64,000 nucleotides of DNA from contig JAFRVD010000086.1 of the NCBI GenBank assembly GCA_017441825.1, positions 1 through 64,000 of the forward strand, in the 5' to 3' direction. Positions 1-9,274 of the stretch are shown in pieces. The notes below the pieces were generated by a model, which was not told where the DNA came from, did not search any database, and was given only the letters and a program-made list of their open reading frames with translations. Origin of the DNA: Lachnospiraceae bacterium (GTDB taxonomy: Bacteria > Bacillota > Clostridia > Lachnospirales > Lachnospiraceae). The translations under genes were made by a program, and so were the position numbers. Position 1 is the stretch's first letter. Every line of letters starts with the position of its first letter.

Positions 1-2
1 CC

Positions 3-773
3 AAGGTCATCAACCTCGACAAAGAGTCCGAACCCGATATCTACAACGCCATCAGGCGCGATGCCCTGCTCGAGAACGTTACGGTCGATGCGAACGGCAA
101 GATCGATTTCGCGGACAAGAGCGTCACGGAGAACACCCGTGTGTCTTATCCGATCAACCACATTGAGAAGATCGTCCTGAACGTGAACCCCATCTCCGCG
201 GGCCCGGCAGCTCAGAACGTGATCTTCCTTTCCGCCGATGCTTTCGGCGTCCTGCCTCCTGTTTCCATCCTGACGCCCGAGCAGACGAAGTACTACTTCC
301 TGTCCGGCTTCACGGCAAAGCTTGCAGGCACAGAGCGCGGCATCACCGAGCCCACCCCGACCTTCTCGGCTTGCTTCGGCCAGGCGTTCCTGGAGCTGCA
401 TCCCACGAAGTACGGTGAGGAGCTTGTCAAGAGAATGGAGCAGAGCGGCGCGAAGGCGTACCTCGTGAACACCGGCTGGAACGGAACCGGCAAGCGTATC
501 TCCATCAAGGATACCCGCGGCATCATCGACGCGATCCTGAACGGCGATATCCTGACGGCTCCCACCAAGAAGATCCCGTACTTCAACTTCGAGGTTCCGA
601 CCGAGCTCAACGGCGTTGACTCCGGCATCCTGGATCCGAGAGACACCTATGCTGATCCCGCTGACTGGGAAGCTAAGGCTCAGGATCTTGCAGGCCGTTT
701 CGTGAAGAACTTCGTCAAGTACACCTACAACGAAGCCGGCAAGGCTCTTGTAGAAGCCGGCCCGCAGCTGTAA
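3..773 (+). CDS. pckA: Phosphoenolpyruvate carboxykinase (ATP), C-terminal part
   Basis: The frame is open from the first bases of the window, so the 5' end lies outside. The 256 visible residues are the C-terminal lobe of ATP-type PEP carboxykinase, which interconverts oxaloacetate and PEP with ATP. Recognisable stretches are YPINHIEKI, the [16 protein letters not shown] segment, the [10 protein letters not shown] segment and the [12 protein letters not shown] segment, all family hallmarks. Codon use is biased towards ggc, atc, aag and gct, as expected for a highly expressed cytosolic enzyme. A strong hairpin terminator follows the tandem TAA stop. In anaerobic Clostridia the enzyme often runs in the PEP-carboxylating direction (family knowledge). 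Confidence 0.95.
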   Translation, partial: KVINLDKESEPDIYNAIRRDALLENVTVDANGKIDFADKSVTENTRVSYPINHIEKIVLNVNPISAGPAAQNVIFLSADAFGVLPPVSILTPEQTKYYFLSGFTAKLAGTERGITEPTPTFSACFGQAFLELHPTKYGEELVKRMEQSGAKAYLVNTGWNGTGKRISIKDTRGIIDAILNGDILTAPTKKIPYFNFEVPTELNGVDSGILDPRDTYADPADWEAKAQDLAGRFVKNFVKYTYNEAGKALVEAGPQL

Positions 774-803
774 TAATCCGCCGGCGTCCCCGGCTTTACC
801 CGA

Positions 804-840
804 ACGGGTGCCGTCCTGCGGACGGCACCCGTTCTGTCTA
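804..840 (+). terminator. Rho-independent terminator after pckA
   Basis: A 13-bp perfect inverted repeat (804-816 with 820-832, stem ACGGGTGCCGTCC, loop TGC) is followed by a T-rich stretch. It separates pckA from the histidine operon. Confidence 0.9.
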
Positions 841-889
841 TAGTGACGCCGTCCCGGACAGTGCCAGGTAGGCACCGGCAAATTTGGGG

Positions 890-921
890 TTGACTTTAGC
901 ACAGTAGAGTGATAGTATAAT
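890..921 (+). promoter_or_regulatory. Probable promoter of the histidine operon
   Basis: TTGACT at 890-895 is followed by TATAAT at 916-921 (20-bp spacing), or alternatively by TAGTAT at 913-918 with the ideal 17-bp spacing. It is the only sigma-A-like site between the pckA terminator and hisZ. The leader to the hisZ ATG is only about 55 nt, too short for a T-box, so regulation is not evident here. A small hairpin (GTGCC/GGCAC, 861-875) lies just upstream. Confidence 0.6.
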
Positions 922-980
922 AGAGAAGTAAAGTGTAAGGCCGAGAACTTTGAAAAGGTCCCAAAAGCTGGAGGATATAA

Positions 981-1922
981 ATGACTTTTGATTATTCCAT
1001 CCTGGATGACACAGAGCGGATCACCTTCGCGCTCCGCGAGCTGTACCTGTCGCGCGGGTACAGCCGATATAAAATGAGCAAGTTTGAGGAGTATGATTTG
1101 TACGCGAGGCACAAGGATTTCCTGGTGTCGGATGCGGTCATCACGTTCACGGACACGAACGGGAAGCTCCTCGCACTGAAGCCGGACGTGACGCTGTCCA
1201 TCATCAAGAACAACCAGGACGAGCCGGAAGGCGTCAGGAAGCTCTGCTACAATGAGAACGTGTACCGTGTGTCAAAGGGCACGAATTCGTTCAAGGAGCT
1301 CATGCAGATGGGCCTCGAGTGCATGGGCGCCGTAGACGGCGCGTGCATTTCCGAAGTCCTGCAGCTAGCCGCGGAGACGCTTAAGGTCCTCAGTACGTCC
1401 TTTGTGCTGGAGGTCTCCGACCTCGACATCCTGTCCGCGTTCACGGAAGACCTGACTGAGGACAGCGCGGAGATGAGCGGGATCCTCCGGTGCATCCAGG
1501 AGAAAAACTTCCACGGGCTCACAGAACTCCTCGAAAAGAACGGCACCTCCCGGGAAAAGACGGACGCGCTTATAGCAGTCCTCCGGACCGCCGGCTCTCC
1601 GGAAGAAGTGCTCCCGAAGCTTGAGACCCTGTGCGCCGGCGTCCCCCGGGCAGCGGAGGCCGTCGAACGCCTGGAAGAGGCCTTAGGCGTCTTCTGGGGC
1701 ACGCCGTTCCTTCCCTCGGTGGAGATCGACCTCTCCTCTGCAGCGGATATGAACTACTACAACGGAGTGGTGTTCCGCGGGTACATTGACGGGGTGCCGG
1801 AGAGCGTTCTTTCCGGCGGCCAGTACGACGTGCTGATGCGGAAAATGGGCAGGAAGTCCGGGGCCATCGGCTTCGCGGTCTACCTCGACCTTCTCGAGCG
1901 GATCACGCTCCCCGAAGAATAA
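981..1922 (+). CDS. hisZ: ATP phosphoribosyltransferase regulatory subunit HisZ
   Basis: This 313-residue protein is a class II aminoacyl-tRNA-synthetase paralogue that activates the short form of HisG and carries its histidine feedback site. The catalytic-core folds of HisRS are visible: the LKPDVTLSI motif-2 region near residue 75 and GGQYDVLMRKMG then AIGFAVYLD near the end (motif 3). The tRNA-binding C-terminal domain of true HisRS is absent, which distinguishes it from hisS. GGAGG at 970-974 supports the ATG at 981. hisG follows after 12 bp, matching the obligate HisZ-HisG(short) partnership. Confidence 0.95.
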   Translation: MTFDYSILDDTERITFALRELYLSRGYSRYKMSKFEEYDLYARHKDFLVSDAVITFTDTNGKLLALKPDVTLSIIKNNQDEPEGVRKLCYNENVYRVSKGTNSFKELMQMGLECMGAVDGACISEVLQLAAETLKVLSTSFVLEVSDLDILSAFTEDLTEDSAEMSGILRCIQEKNFHGLTELLEKNGTSREKTDALIAVLRTAGSPEEVLPKLETLCAGVPRAAEAVERLEEALGVFWGTPFLPSVEIDLSSAADMNYYNGVVFRGYIDGVPESVLSGGQYDVLMRKMGRKSGAIGFAVYLDLLERITLPEE

Positions 1923-1934
1923 AGGAGGTGCGTT

Positions 1935-2570
1935 ATGGATAAAATGCTGAATATCGCGCTTCCGAAGGGGAGGCTTGGCGAAAAGGTCTATGCGATGTTT
2001 GCTGAGGCCGGCTTCCCGTGCCCGCAGATCCTTGAAAACAGCCGGAAGCTGATTTTTGAAAACCCGGAGGCCGGTGTCCGGTACTTCTGGGTCAAGCCGT
2101 CCGACGTCGCGATCTACGTCGAGCGCGGCGCCGCCGATGTAGGCGTTGCAGGGAAGGACATCCTGCTTGAGTACCGCCCGGAGGTTTATGAGCTCCTGGA
2201 CATGAAGTGCGGCGCCTGCCGGATGGCGGTCGCGGCGCCCAAGGGCTATCAGGACGACCGTATACGGACGCTCCGGGTCGCCACCAAGTTCACGGAGATC
2301 GCAAAGGATTACTACGCGTCCCTCGGCCGCGATATCGAGCTCATCCACCTGAACGGGTCGATCGAGCTCGCGCCGATCCTCGGCCTGTCAGACGTGATCG
2401 TCGATATCGTCGAGACGGGCACGACACTTAAGGAAAACAATCTGGAGGTGATCAGTACGATCGTCCCCATCACGGCGCGGCTCATCGCGAACCGCGCGTC
2501 CTACAAATTCCGGAAGCGCGAGATCATGAAGCTTCAGGAAGGACTTTCCGCTTTGGTTTCGGCGGAATAA
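1935..2570 (+). CDS. hisG: ATP phosphoribosyltransferase, short form
   Basis: HisG catalyses the first committed step of histidine synthesis, joining ATP and PRPP. The 211-residue length marks the short form, which lacks the C-terminal ACT-like regulatory domain and depends on HisZ. The N-terminal IALPKGRLGEKV, the GAADVGVAGKDIL segment and the PRPP-binding DVIVDIVETGTTLKEN motif are clear. AAAGGAGG sits just before the ATG. Confidence 0.97.
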   Translation: MDKMLNIALPKGRLGEKVYAMFAEAGFPCPQILENSRKLIFENPEAGVRYFWVKPSDVAIYVERGAADVGVAGKDILLEYRPEVYELLDMKCGACRMAVAAPKGYQDDRIRTLRVATKFTEIAKDYYASLGRDIELIHLNGSIELAPILGLSDVIVDIVETGTTLKENNLEVISTIVPITARLIANRASYKFRKREIMKLQEGLSALVSAE

Positions 2571-2585
2571 GGAATAAACCTCCGC

Positions 2586-2640
2586 CCGGTTTGCACTGAG
2601 TGAAAGCTTCCCTGCTGAAACCGGAGCGTGGGAATATAAT
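2586..2640 (+). other. hisG-hisD intercistronic hairpin and A/T-rich spot
   Basis: The 86-bp gap between hisG and hisD holds a 7-bp inverted repeat (CCGGTTT 2586-2592, AAACCGG 2618-2624) followed by TATAAT at 2635-2640. No convincing -35 box is seen, so this is probably an mRNA processing or stability element rather than an internal promoter. Confidence 0.35.
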
Positions 2641-2656
2641 TAACGGAGGAATGACC

Positions 2657-3937
2657 ATGATCAGCCTGATGAAATACGGTGAAGTACCGAACAGTGAGAT
2701 CTTCGCAAGGAAAGAGCCCCTCGTGGACGTGTCCGGGATCGTCGCGGATATTCTCCGTGACGTCCGTGAAAACGGCGACGCCGCCGTGCTTTCGTATACC
2801 GCGAAGTTCGATCACGCGGAGCTTCCCGGTCTTCTGGTCAGCCCGGAAGAATTCGAGGAAGCACTTGCCCTCACGGAACCTGAATTCTTAAGGATCCTTG
2901 AGGAAGCCGCGGAAAACATCCGCTCCTTCCACCGGCATCAGGTCAGGAACAGCTTTGTCGTGAACGACCGGAATGGTATCGTCATGGGGCAGAAGATCAT
3001 CCCGATGGATCGCGTGGGCCTCTACGTGCCCGGCGGCACAGCGTCGTATCCGTCCTCCGTCCTCATGGACTCGATCCCTGCCATCATCGCGGGCGTGCCC
3101 GAGGTCGTGATCGCCACGCCTCCGGGGCCCGACGGGAAGATCGCGCCGGCCATTCTGGCGGCGGCACATACGGCGGGCGTCAAAAAGATCGTGAAATGCG
3201 GCGGCGCGCAGGCCATCGCCGCGCTCGCGTACGGCACGGAGAGCGTCCCGAAGGTCGATAAGATCGTTGGCCCGGGCAACGCCTTTGTCACGGAAGCGAA
3301 GCGGCAGGTGTACGGCCAGGTGGCCATCGATATGATCGCCGGCCCGAGCGAGATACTCATTGTGGCAGACGGGAAGACGAACCCCGTGCACGCCGCGGCG
3401 GATCTCCTTTCGCAGGCGGAGCACGACAAGCTTTCGAGCGCCGTGCTCGTCACGGATTCGATGGACCTGGCGCTTAAGGTCCGGGATGAGCTGGAAAAGC
3501 AGATCCCGACGCTTATCCGTGAGGAGATCGCCCGCGCGTCCATCGACAACAACGGAAAGATCATCGTCGCGGAGGACTTAGGGCTCGCGATCGACATCGC
3601 GAACGAGATCGCGCCGGAGCACCTCGAGCTCCTTGTGGACCAGCCCTTCGACTACCTGGACCGGATCCGCCACGCGGGCTCCGTGTTCCTCGGAAGGAAC
3701 TGCCCGGAAGCCCTGGGCGATTACCTGGCAGGCCCGAACCACACGCTGCCGACCCTCGGCACGGCCCGGTTCTCGAGCCCGCTTTCAGTAGATGAATTTG
3801 TGAAGAAAACGCAGTATACTTACTTTACGAGAGAAGCGCTTCAGACGGTACACGAGGACGTCGCGTACTTTGCCGAAAAGGAAGGCCTGACCGGCCACGC
3901 AAGGAGCGCGCGGATCCGCTTTGAGGAGGACGTATGA
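2657..3937 (+). CDS. hisD: Histidinol dehydrogenase
   Basis: HisD performs the last two steps, oxidising L-histidinol to L-histidine with two NAD+. The 426-residue protein shows the family signature IDMIAGPSEILIVADG followed by AADLLSQAEHD, which carries metal/catalytic residues, and the later IAPEHLELL motif. The frame is open further upstream, but GGAGG at 2645-2649 is correctly spaced (7 nt) for the ATG at 2657. It overlaps hisC by 4 bp (ATGA), indicating translational coupling. Confidence 0.96.
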   Translation: MISLMKYGEVPNSEIFARKEPLVDVSGIVADILRDVRENGDAAVLSYTAKFDHAELPGLLVSPEEFEEALALTEPEFLRILEEAAENIRSFHRHQVRNSFVVNDRNGIVMGQKIIPMDRVGLYVPGGTASYPSSVLMDSIPAIIAGVPEVVIATPPGPDGKIAPAILAAAHTAGVKKIVKCGGAQAIAALAYGTESVPKVDKIVGPGNAFVTEAKRQVYGQVAIDMIAGPSEILIVADGKTNPVHAAADLLSQAEHDKLSSAVLVTDSMDLALKVRDELEKQIPTLIREEIARASIDNNGKIIVAEDLGLAIDIANEIAPEHLELLVDQPFDYLDRIRHAGSVFLGRNCPEALGDYLAGPNHTLPTLGTARFSSPLSVDEFVKKTQYTYFTREALQTVHEDVAYFAEKEGLTGHARSARIRFEEDV

Positions 3938-5001
3938 GCCGTTTTTTCAGTGACAAATACCGGGACCTCACCCCGTATACTCCGGGAGAGCAGCCCAGGG
4001 ACAATCAGTACATCAAGCTGAATACGAACGAGTCCCCGTTCCCGCCTTCTGAAAAAGCGATGACGGCCGCGGAAGCAAAGCTCGGAAAGCTCATGCTGTA
4101 CTCCGACACGCAATGCACGGACCTTGTTGCGGCGCTGTCCGAAACGTACGGCGTCGGGAAGGACCAGGTCATCTGTGTGAACGGCTCGGACGAGATCCTG
4201 AACTTCGCGTTCATGGCGTTCTGCGACAAGGACCACGGGGCGGCGTTTCCGGATATTACCTACGGCTTCTACCCGGTGTTCGCGGCGCTCAACCAGGTGC
4301 CGTACACGGAGATCCCGCTCAGGGACGATCTCACGATCGACGTCGACGACTACATCGGGCTCGGTAAGACCGTCTTCATCGCGAACCCGAACGCGCCTAC
4401 CGGCATCGCGCTTCCGCTTTCGGATATTGAACGGATCCTCAAGGGGAACCCGGACAACGTTGTGGTGGTGGACGAAGCGTATGTGGACTTCGGCGGGGAG
4501 AGCGCCGTCTCGCTCCTTCCGGAATACGAAAACCTCCTCGTGACGATGACGTTTTCCAAATCCCGGTCCCTGGCCGGCGCCCGGCTCGGCTTTGGCTTAG
4601 GGTCGCCGGAGCTCATCCGCGACCTTAACACGATCCGCTTCTCCACGAACCCGTACAACGTGAACTTCATGAGTGAAGCGGCGGGTGTTGGTGCACTCAG
4701 TGACCCGGAGTATATGAAACGTAACTGTGAATATACGAAGGAAGTGCGGGCGTACGTCACGGAGAGGCTTCGTGCCCTCGGCTTCGAGGTTCCGGACTCC
4801 TCCGCAAACTTTGTATTCGCGAAGCATCCGGGGTTAGACGGAGAGCAGTACTATCTGGAGCTTAAGAAGCGCGGGATCCTGATCCGCCACTTCTCAGTTC
4901 CGAGGATCAGGGACTGCAACAGGATCACGATCGGCCTCCGCGAGGACATGGACGCACTCTTGGCGGCCACGGAAGAGATCCTCGCGGAAGCAGGAAAATA
5001 A
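3934..5001 (+). CDS. hisC: Histidinol-phosphate aminotransferase
   Basis: This PLP-dependent fold-type I aminotransferase converts imidazole-acetol phosphate and glutamate to histidinol phosphate. At 355 residues it is full length. It has the NPNAPTG substrate/PLP loop, VVVDEAYVDF with the cofactor-binding Asp and Tyr, and TFSKSRSLAGARLG containing the PLP lysine (Lys209). The start overlaps the hisD stop codon. Confidence 0.95.
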   Translation: MSRFFSDKYRDLTPYTPGEQPRDNQYIKLNTNESPFPPSEKAMTAAEAKLGKLMLYSDTQCTDLVAALSETYGVGKDQVICVNGSDEILNFAFMAFCDKDHGAAFPDITYGFYPVFAALNQVPYTEIPLRDDLTIDVDDYIGLGKTVFIANPNAPTGIALPLSDIERILKGNPDNVVVVDEAYVDFGGESAVSLLPEYENLLVTMTFSKSRSLAGARLGFGLGSPELIRDLNTIRFSTNPYNVNFMSEAAGVGALSDPEYMKRNCEYTKEVRAYVTERLRALGFEVPDSSANFVFAKHPGLDGEQYYLELKKRGILIRHFSVPRIRDCNRITIGLREDMDALLAATEEILAEAGK

Positions 5002-5017
5002 ATAAAGGAGACCAGCT

Positions 5018-5605
5018 ATGAAGACAGTTTCCCTTGAACGTAAGACGAATGAGACCGATATCGAGCTCGCGCTCGACCTTTACGGATCCGGGCAGAGCGA
5101 GATCCGGACCGGAGTCGGGTTTTTGGACCACATGCTGACCCTGTTCGCACGGCACGGCGGGTTTGACCTGACCGTAAGCTGCCGGGGTGACGTGGAGGTG
5201 GACGACCACCACTCGGTAGAGGACATCGGCATCACGCTGGGTCTCGCGTTTGCCGAAGCACTCGGCGAAAAGCGCGGTATCCGCCGCTACGGCAGCACGA
5301 TCCTCCCGATGGACGAGGCGCTTATCCTCACGGCTGCGGATTTCTCAGGAAGAGATTACCTCGGTTTTGACGTCGCGATGCCCGCGGAAAAGGTCGGCAC
5401 GTTCGACACCGAGCTCGTACAGGAATTCTGGCTCGGCTTCGTCCGGAACGCGAAGTGTACGCTCCACATCCGGGAGCTTGCCGGGACAAATACGCACCAC
5501 ATCATCGAGGGGATCTTCAAGTCCGCGGCGCGCACCTTCCGGGACGCTGTTTCGATCGACCCGGATCACGCCGATGACATCCCCTCCACGAAAGGGGTCC
5601 TGTAA
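5018..5605 (+). CDS. hisB: Imidazoleglycerol-phosphate dehydratase
   Basis: A monofunctional HisB of 195 residues that dehydrates imidazole-glycerol phosphate using two Mn ions. The metal-binding motifs FLDHML (near residue 36) and DDHHSVEDIG (near residue 66), and a second set near HHIIEGIFK, are present. No histidinol-phosphatase domain is fused; that activity is supplied by the PHP protein at the end of the operon. The stop codon overlaps the hisH ATG by one base (TAATG). Confidence 0.96.
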   Translation: MKTVSLERKTNETDIELALDLYGSGQSEIRTGVGFLDHMLTLFARHGGFDLTVSCRGDVEVDDHHSVEDIGITLGLAFAEALGEKRGIRRYGSTILPMDEALILTAADFSGRDYLGFDVAMPAEKVGTFDTELVQEFWLGFVRNAKCTLHIRELAGTNTHHIIEGIFKSAARTFRDAVSIDPDHADDIPSTKGVL

Positions 5606-6213
5606 TGATCGCTTTAATAGACTACGGCGTAGGGAACCTCTTTTCTTTGATAAGCTCCTTCGCGGCCATAGGCCAGGAGGTCACGGTCACGGGTGACCCC
5701 GAGGCTGTCCGCCGTGCGGATAAGATCATCCTGCCGGGCGTAGGCGCTTTCCGGGACGCCATAGGGCTCCTCCGGGAGAGCGGCCTGGACCGCGCGGTTA
5801 CGGACGCTGCGAAAGGCGGGACGCCGCTCCTCGGCATCTGCCTCGGCATGCAGCTCCTTTTTGACAAAAGCCTCGAATACGGCGAATACGAAGGCCTTCA
5901 CCTGATCCCGGGCGTAGTCCGCCCCATCCGGGACGTGATCTCTCCGGGCCTCAAGATCCCGCACATCGGCTGGAACCCGCTCATCATGAAGCAGGAGTCC
6001 CCGATATTCAAATATGTGAAGGACGGGGACTGCGTGTACTTTGTACACTCCTATTACGCGGCGGACTGCGGGGAATACGTCACGGCCGCGGCGGAATACG
6101 GGGCGGAGCTTACGGCATCGGTGCAGAAGGAGCTTGTATTCGGCTGCCAGTTCCACCCGGAGAAGAGCGGGGAGATCGGGCTCCGGATGCTCCGGGCCTT
6201 CTGCGAGTTTTAA
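5605..6213 (+). CDS. hisH: Imidazole glycerol phosphate synthase, glutamine amidotransferase subunit
   Basis: HisH hydrolyses glutamine and channels ammonia to HisF. The 202-residue class I amidotransferase has its nucleophile Cys79 in LLGICLGMQLLF and the His184/Glu186 pair in FHPEKSG. An N-terminal VGNLFSL segment matches the family's oxyanion/interface loop. Translation is coupled to hisB by the one-base overlap. Confidence 0.96.
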   Translation: MIALIDYGVGNLFSLISSFAAIGQEVTVTGDPEAVRRADKIILPGVGAFRDAIGLLRESGLDRAVTDAAKGGTPLLGICLGMQLLFDKSLEYGEYEGLHLIPGVVRPIRDVISPGLKIPHIGWNPLIMKQESPIFKYVKDGDCVYFVHSYYAADCGEYVTAAAEYGAELTASVQKELVFGCQFHPEKSGEIGLRMLRAFCEF

Positions 6214-6234
6214 GAATTTTGGAGGAAATACGAT

Positions 6235-6948
6235 ATGCTGATCTTTCCGGCCATCGATCTTTTTAACGGCCAGGCGGTGCGTCTTCTCCGGGGCGACTAC
6301 AAGGCAATGACAGTTTACAGCGAGCACCCTGAGGAGATCGCGCTGGATTTCGTATCGAAGGGCGCTTCTCACATTCATCTGGTGGACCTTGCAGGCGCCA
6401 GGAACGGCAGCACGCCGAGCTTCGAGACGGTTCTCAAGATCAAGGAAGCTTCAGGGGTGTTCTGTGAGATCGGCGGAGGGATCCGTTCGATGGAGGTCGT
6501 GGACCGGTATCTTTCCGCCGGGCTCGACCGGGTGATCCTCGGGACTGCGGCGGTCACTTCCCCGGATTTTCTCCACGAAGCAGTCGCGAAATACGGAGAG
6601 AAGATCGCCGTTGGCGCGGATCTTCGGAACGGCTACGTTGCGGTGAAAGGATGGCGGGAGAACACCGGAATTGACGCCGCCGGATTTTTCAAGTGGCTCT
6701 GCGAAGCGGGCGTTTCCACCGTCATCTGTACGGACATCAGCAAGGACGGCGCGATGCAGGGGACGAACCGGGAGCTCTACCGGGAGCTTTCGGAGAAGTT
6801 TAAGATCAGCATCATGGCGTCGGGCGGTGTCTCTACGATGGAGGACGTCCGCGCGCTGAAAGCACTCGGACTGTACGGCGCCATTATTGGGAAAGCATAT
6901 TACACCGGCGCGATCGACCTCGCGGAAGCAGTTAAGGAGGCGGAATGA
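6235..6948 (+). CDS. hisA: ProFAR isomerase (phosphoribosylformimino-AICAR-phosphate isomerase)
   Basis: HisA is a (beta/alpha)8 barrel performing an Amadori rearrangement of ProFAR to PRFAR. The 237-residue protein begins LIFPAIDLFNGQAVRL, with the catalytic Asp in AIDL, and has the second catalytic Asp in CTDISKDGAMQG. Phosphate-binding glycines appear in EIGGGIRS and IMASGGVST. The start is set by GGAGG 7 nt before the ATG; the end overlaps hisF by 4 bp. Confidence 0.96.
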   Translation: MLIFPAIDLFNGQAVRLLRGDYKAMTVYSEHPEEIALDFVSKGASHIHLVDLAGARNGSTPSFETVLKIKEASGVFCEIGGGIRSMEVVDRYLSAGLDRVILGTAAVTSPDFLHEAVAKYGEKIAVGADLRNGYVAVKGWRENTGIDAAGFFKWLCEAGVSTVICTDISKDGAMQGTNRELYRELSEKFKISIMASGGVSTMEDVRALKALGLYGAIIGKAYYTGAIDLAEAVKEAE

Positions 6949-7709
6949 TCACAAAACGGATCATCCCCTGTCTGGACGTCCGGAACGGGCGTGTGGTCAA
7001 GGGGGTCAATTTTGAAGGGCTCAACGACGTCGCGTCTCCCGTGGAGCTTGCGGCGTATTACAGCGCGAACGGCGCGGACGAGCTTGTTTTTTACGATATT
7101 ACGGCTTCTGCAGAGGGACGGGCACTCTTTACCGATATCCTCACCGAGACCGCGAAAAGGGTGTTTATTCCGCTCACGGTGGGCGGCGGGATCAACGACG
7201 TCAGCGACTTCGACCGGGTCTTAAAGTGCGGCGCGGACAAGGTCAGCGTGAACTCCGGCGCCATCCGGAACCCGAAGCTCATAGGCGAAGCCGCGAAGCG
7301 CTACGGCGACCAGTGCGTGGTCATTTCCGCCGACGTCAAGCGCGTGGACGGTGTGTTCCGCGTGTTTGCGAAGGGCGGCCGGGAGAACACCGGAATGGAA
7401 GGGATCTCCTGGATCAAATACTGTGTGGAAGAAGGCGCCGGCGAGGTGGTCTTAAATTCCATCGACACGGACGGCGTGAAGCAGGGCTTTGACCTTGAGA
7501 TGCTCGAGAAGGTCTGCGAAGTAGTGAACGTCCCGGTGATCGCATCCGGCGGAGCGGGGAAGATCGACGATTTTATTACGCTGTTCAGGACGCTCCCGAA
7601 GGTGGACGCGGGGCTTGCGGCCTCCATCTTCCACTTCGGCGAAGTGAAGATCCCGGACCTGAAGCAGGCCATGAGAGACGCGGGGATCCCCGCGCGGATC
7701 GAACGATAA
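6945..7709 (+). CDS. hisF: Imidazole glycerol phosphate synthase, cyclase subunit
   Basis: HisF uses ammonia from HisH to cleave and cyclise PRFAR to imidazole-glycerol phosphate plus AICAR. The 254-residue barrel starts ITKRIIPCLDVRNGRVVKG, where the LD of CLDV carries the catalytic Asp, and has the second Asp in LNSIDTDGVKQG. Glycine loops PLTVGGGI and VIASGGAG bind the two phosphates of the substrate. Confidence 0.97.
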   Translation: MITKRIIPCLDVRNGRVVKGVNFEGLNDVASPVELAAYYSANGADELVFYDITASAEGRALFTDILTETAKRVFIPLTVGGGINDVSDFDRVLKCGADKVSVNSGAIRNPKLIGEAAKRYGDQCVVISADVKRVDGVFRVFAKGGRENTGMEGISWIKYCVEEGAGEVVLNSIDTDGVKQGFDLEMLEKVCEVVNVPVIASGGAGKIDDFITLFRTLPKVDAGLAASIFHFGEVKIPDLKQAMRDAGIPARIER

Positions 7710-7724
7710 AAAGAGGTAAACAGG

Positions 7725-8375
7725 ATGATCGACATCAGTGAACTGAAATTTGATGAAAAAGGGCTGATCCCGGCAATCGTCCAGGATGCGGACACGAAGC
7801 AGGTGCTGACGCTCGCGTACATGAACGAGGAAAGCCTCCGGATCTCCATGGAGAAGGGACTGACTTGCTTTTACAGCAGGTCCCGGCAGGAGCTCTGGCT
7901 TAAGGGCGAGACCAGCGGAAACTACCAGCACATCGTGTCCATTACGGCGGACTGCGACCGTGACGCTTTAGTCGTCCTCGTGAAGCCGGACGGCCCGGCG
8001 TGCCACCTCGGGACTACGTCCTGCTTCAACGACACGGTCTTTGAGAGCGAGGATCTCCACGAGTTTTCATACGAGCTCCTCATGAAGCTGATCGAAGGCA
8101 GGAAGACCGAGAAGAAGGAAGGGTCCTACACCACCTATCTCTTTGAGAAGGGACTGGACAAGATCCTGAAGAAGGTGGGTGAAGAGTCCACCGAGGTGAT
8201 CATCGCGGCGCATGCCCGTGACAGGAAGGAGACCGTGTATGAGATCGCGGACCTCGCGTACCACGTCATGGTTCTCATGGTGGAATCGGGGATCTCGCTC
8301 CGCGACGTCTATGACGAGCTCGCGTCCCGCCATGTGATCGATCACAAAGTGAAACAGGAGAAAATGACGAAATGA
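7725..8375 (+). CDS. hisIE: Bifunctional phosphoribosyl-AMP cyclohydrolase / phosphoribosyl-ATP pyrophosphatase
   Basis: Fusion of HisI (residues about 1-110) and HisE (about 115-216), catalysing steps 2 and 3 of the pathway. The HisI half has [27 protein letters not shown] and the zinc/Mg-binding [12 protein letters not shown] region with [12 protein letters not shown]. The HisE half has the all-alpha [14 protein letters not shown] helix with the metal-binding Glu residues. The stop overlaps the next start by 4 bp. Confidence 0.96.
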   Translation: MIDISELKFDEKGLIPAIVQDADTKQVLTLAYMNEESLRISMEKGLTCFYSRSRQELWLKGETSGNYQHIVSITADCDRDALVVLVKPDGPACHLGTTSCFNDTVFESEDLHEFSYELLMKLIEGRKTEKKEGSYTTYLFEKGLDKILKKVGEESTEVIIAAHARDRKETVYEIADLAYHVMVLMVESGISLRDVYDELASRHVIDHKVKQEKMTK

Positions 8376-9166
8376 CCCTTGCGGACATTCATGTACATAC
8401 CCCGTTCAGCGACGGATACGATACGGCGGAGGACGTGGTGCAGGAAGCCATCCGGCGCGGCATGGACGTGATCGGCTTTTCCGAGCACAGCTATACGGAT
8501 TACGATACCGAATGGTGCATGCCGGAGGCGTGTATTCCGAAATACCGGGAGGAGATTTTAAGGCTCCGGGAAAAGTACCGGGGAAAGATCCGGATCCTCC
8601 ATGGGCTCGAGTTTGACTACTATTCCGAGGAAAAACCGGAGGACTATGATTATACGATCGGCTCGGTCCACTATGTGAAGGCGGGAAACGAATACCTTAC
8701 TGTGGACGGAGGCCGGGAGAAGCAGCAGGACGGTATCCGCAGGTATTTCGGCGGCGATCCCCTCGCCTTTGCCGAAGCGTATTATAAAATTGTGGCGGAC
8801 GTGGTCCGGAAGACGCACTGCGACGTGATCGGGCACTTTGACCTTGTTGTCAAGTTCAACGAAAAGGATCCGTACATCGATACGGAAGACCCGCGTTATA
8901 AGGCCGCCTGGCGGAGCGCACTGGATGCGCTTATCCCTTTGGGAAAGCCGTTTGAGATCAACGTAGGCGCCATCGCGCGGGGCTACACGACGGACCCGTA
9001 CCCGTCAAGGGAGATCCGGGAAGAGATCGCGGCCCGGGGCGGGAAGCTGTTCCTCACAAGCGACTCGCACGTGAAGGAGACGCTCATGTATCGATTCGAC
9101 GAATTCCGAAAGCTGGAAACCGTGGACGTCGGAGACGTGATCCGGGGGTTCAGGGGGAAGGCTTAA
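8372..9166 (+). CDS. hisJ: Histidinol-phosphatase, PHP family
   Basis: This 264-residue PHP-domain metallophosphatase dephosphorylates histidinol phosphate and completes the pathway. The opening [13 protein letters not shown] carries the metal ligands His7 and His9, GFSEHSY a third histidine, IGHFDLV a later metal site, and LTSDSHVKE the C-terminal Asp-x-His. Length and order match B. subtilis-type HisJ. It is the last histidine gene; no clear terminator was seen before the next promoter. Confidence 0.93.
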   Translation: MTLADIHVHTPFSDGYDTAEDVVQEAIRRGMDVIGFSEHSYTDYDTEWCMPEACIPKYREEILRLREKYRGKIRILHGLEFDYYSEEKPEDYDYTIGSVHYVKAGNEYLTVDGGREKQQDGIRRYFGGDPLAFAEAYYKIVADVVRKTHCDVIGHFDLVVKFNEKDPYIDTEDPRYKAAWRSALDALIPLGKPFEINVGAIARGYTTDPYPSREIREEIAARGGKLFLTSDSHVKETLMYRFDEFRKLETVDVGDVIRGFRGKA

Positions 9167-9176
9167 ACGCCGGTAC

Positions 9177-9205
9177 TATACAAAATCTGTCAATTGTGCT
9201 ATAAT
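9177..9205 (+). promoter_or_regulatory. Promoter for the GNAT-like/acpP pair
   Basis: TATACA at 9177-9182 and TATAAT at 9200-9205 are separated by 17 bp. Transcription would start near 9212, inside the longest open frame, which argues against the ATG at 9194 as the start of the next gene. Confidence 0.65.
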
Positions 9206-9274
9206 GTCGTGGATTCGGAGGAGAAAACCCTGAAAACCGCCGTGAAAGTTACGGCAGGAGGGAGAGTCGGAACG

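Noticed and set aside
922-980. T-box or histidine leader before hisZ
   Set aside because: The leader is only about 55 nt, with no specifier stem, T-box sequence or His-rich peptide.
9194-9274. N-terminal extension of the GNAT-like protein from ATG 9194
   Set aside because: The codons overlap the -10 box and the probable transcription start, and homologues begin at the TTG at 9275.
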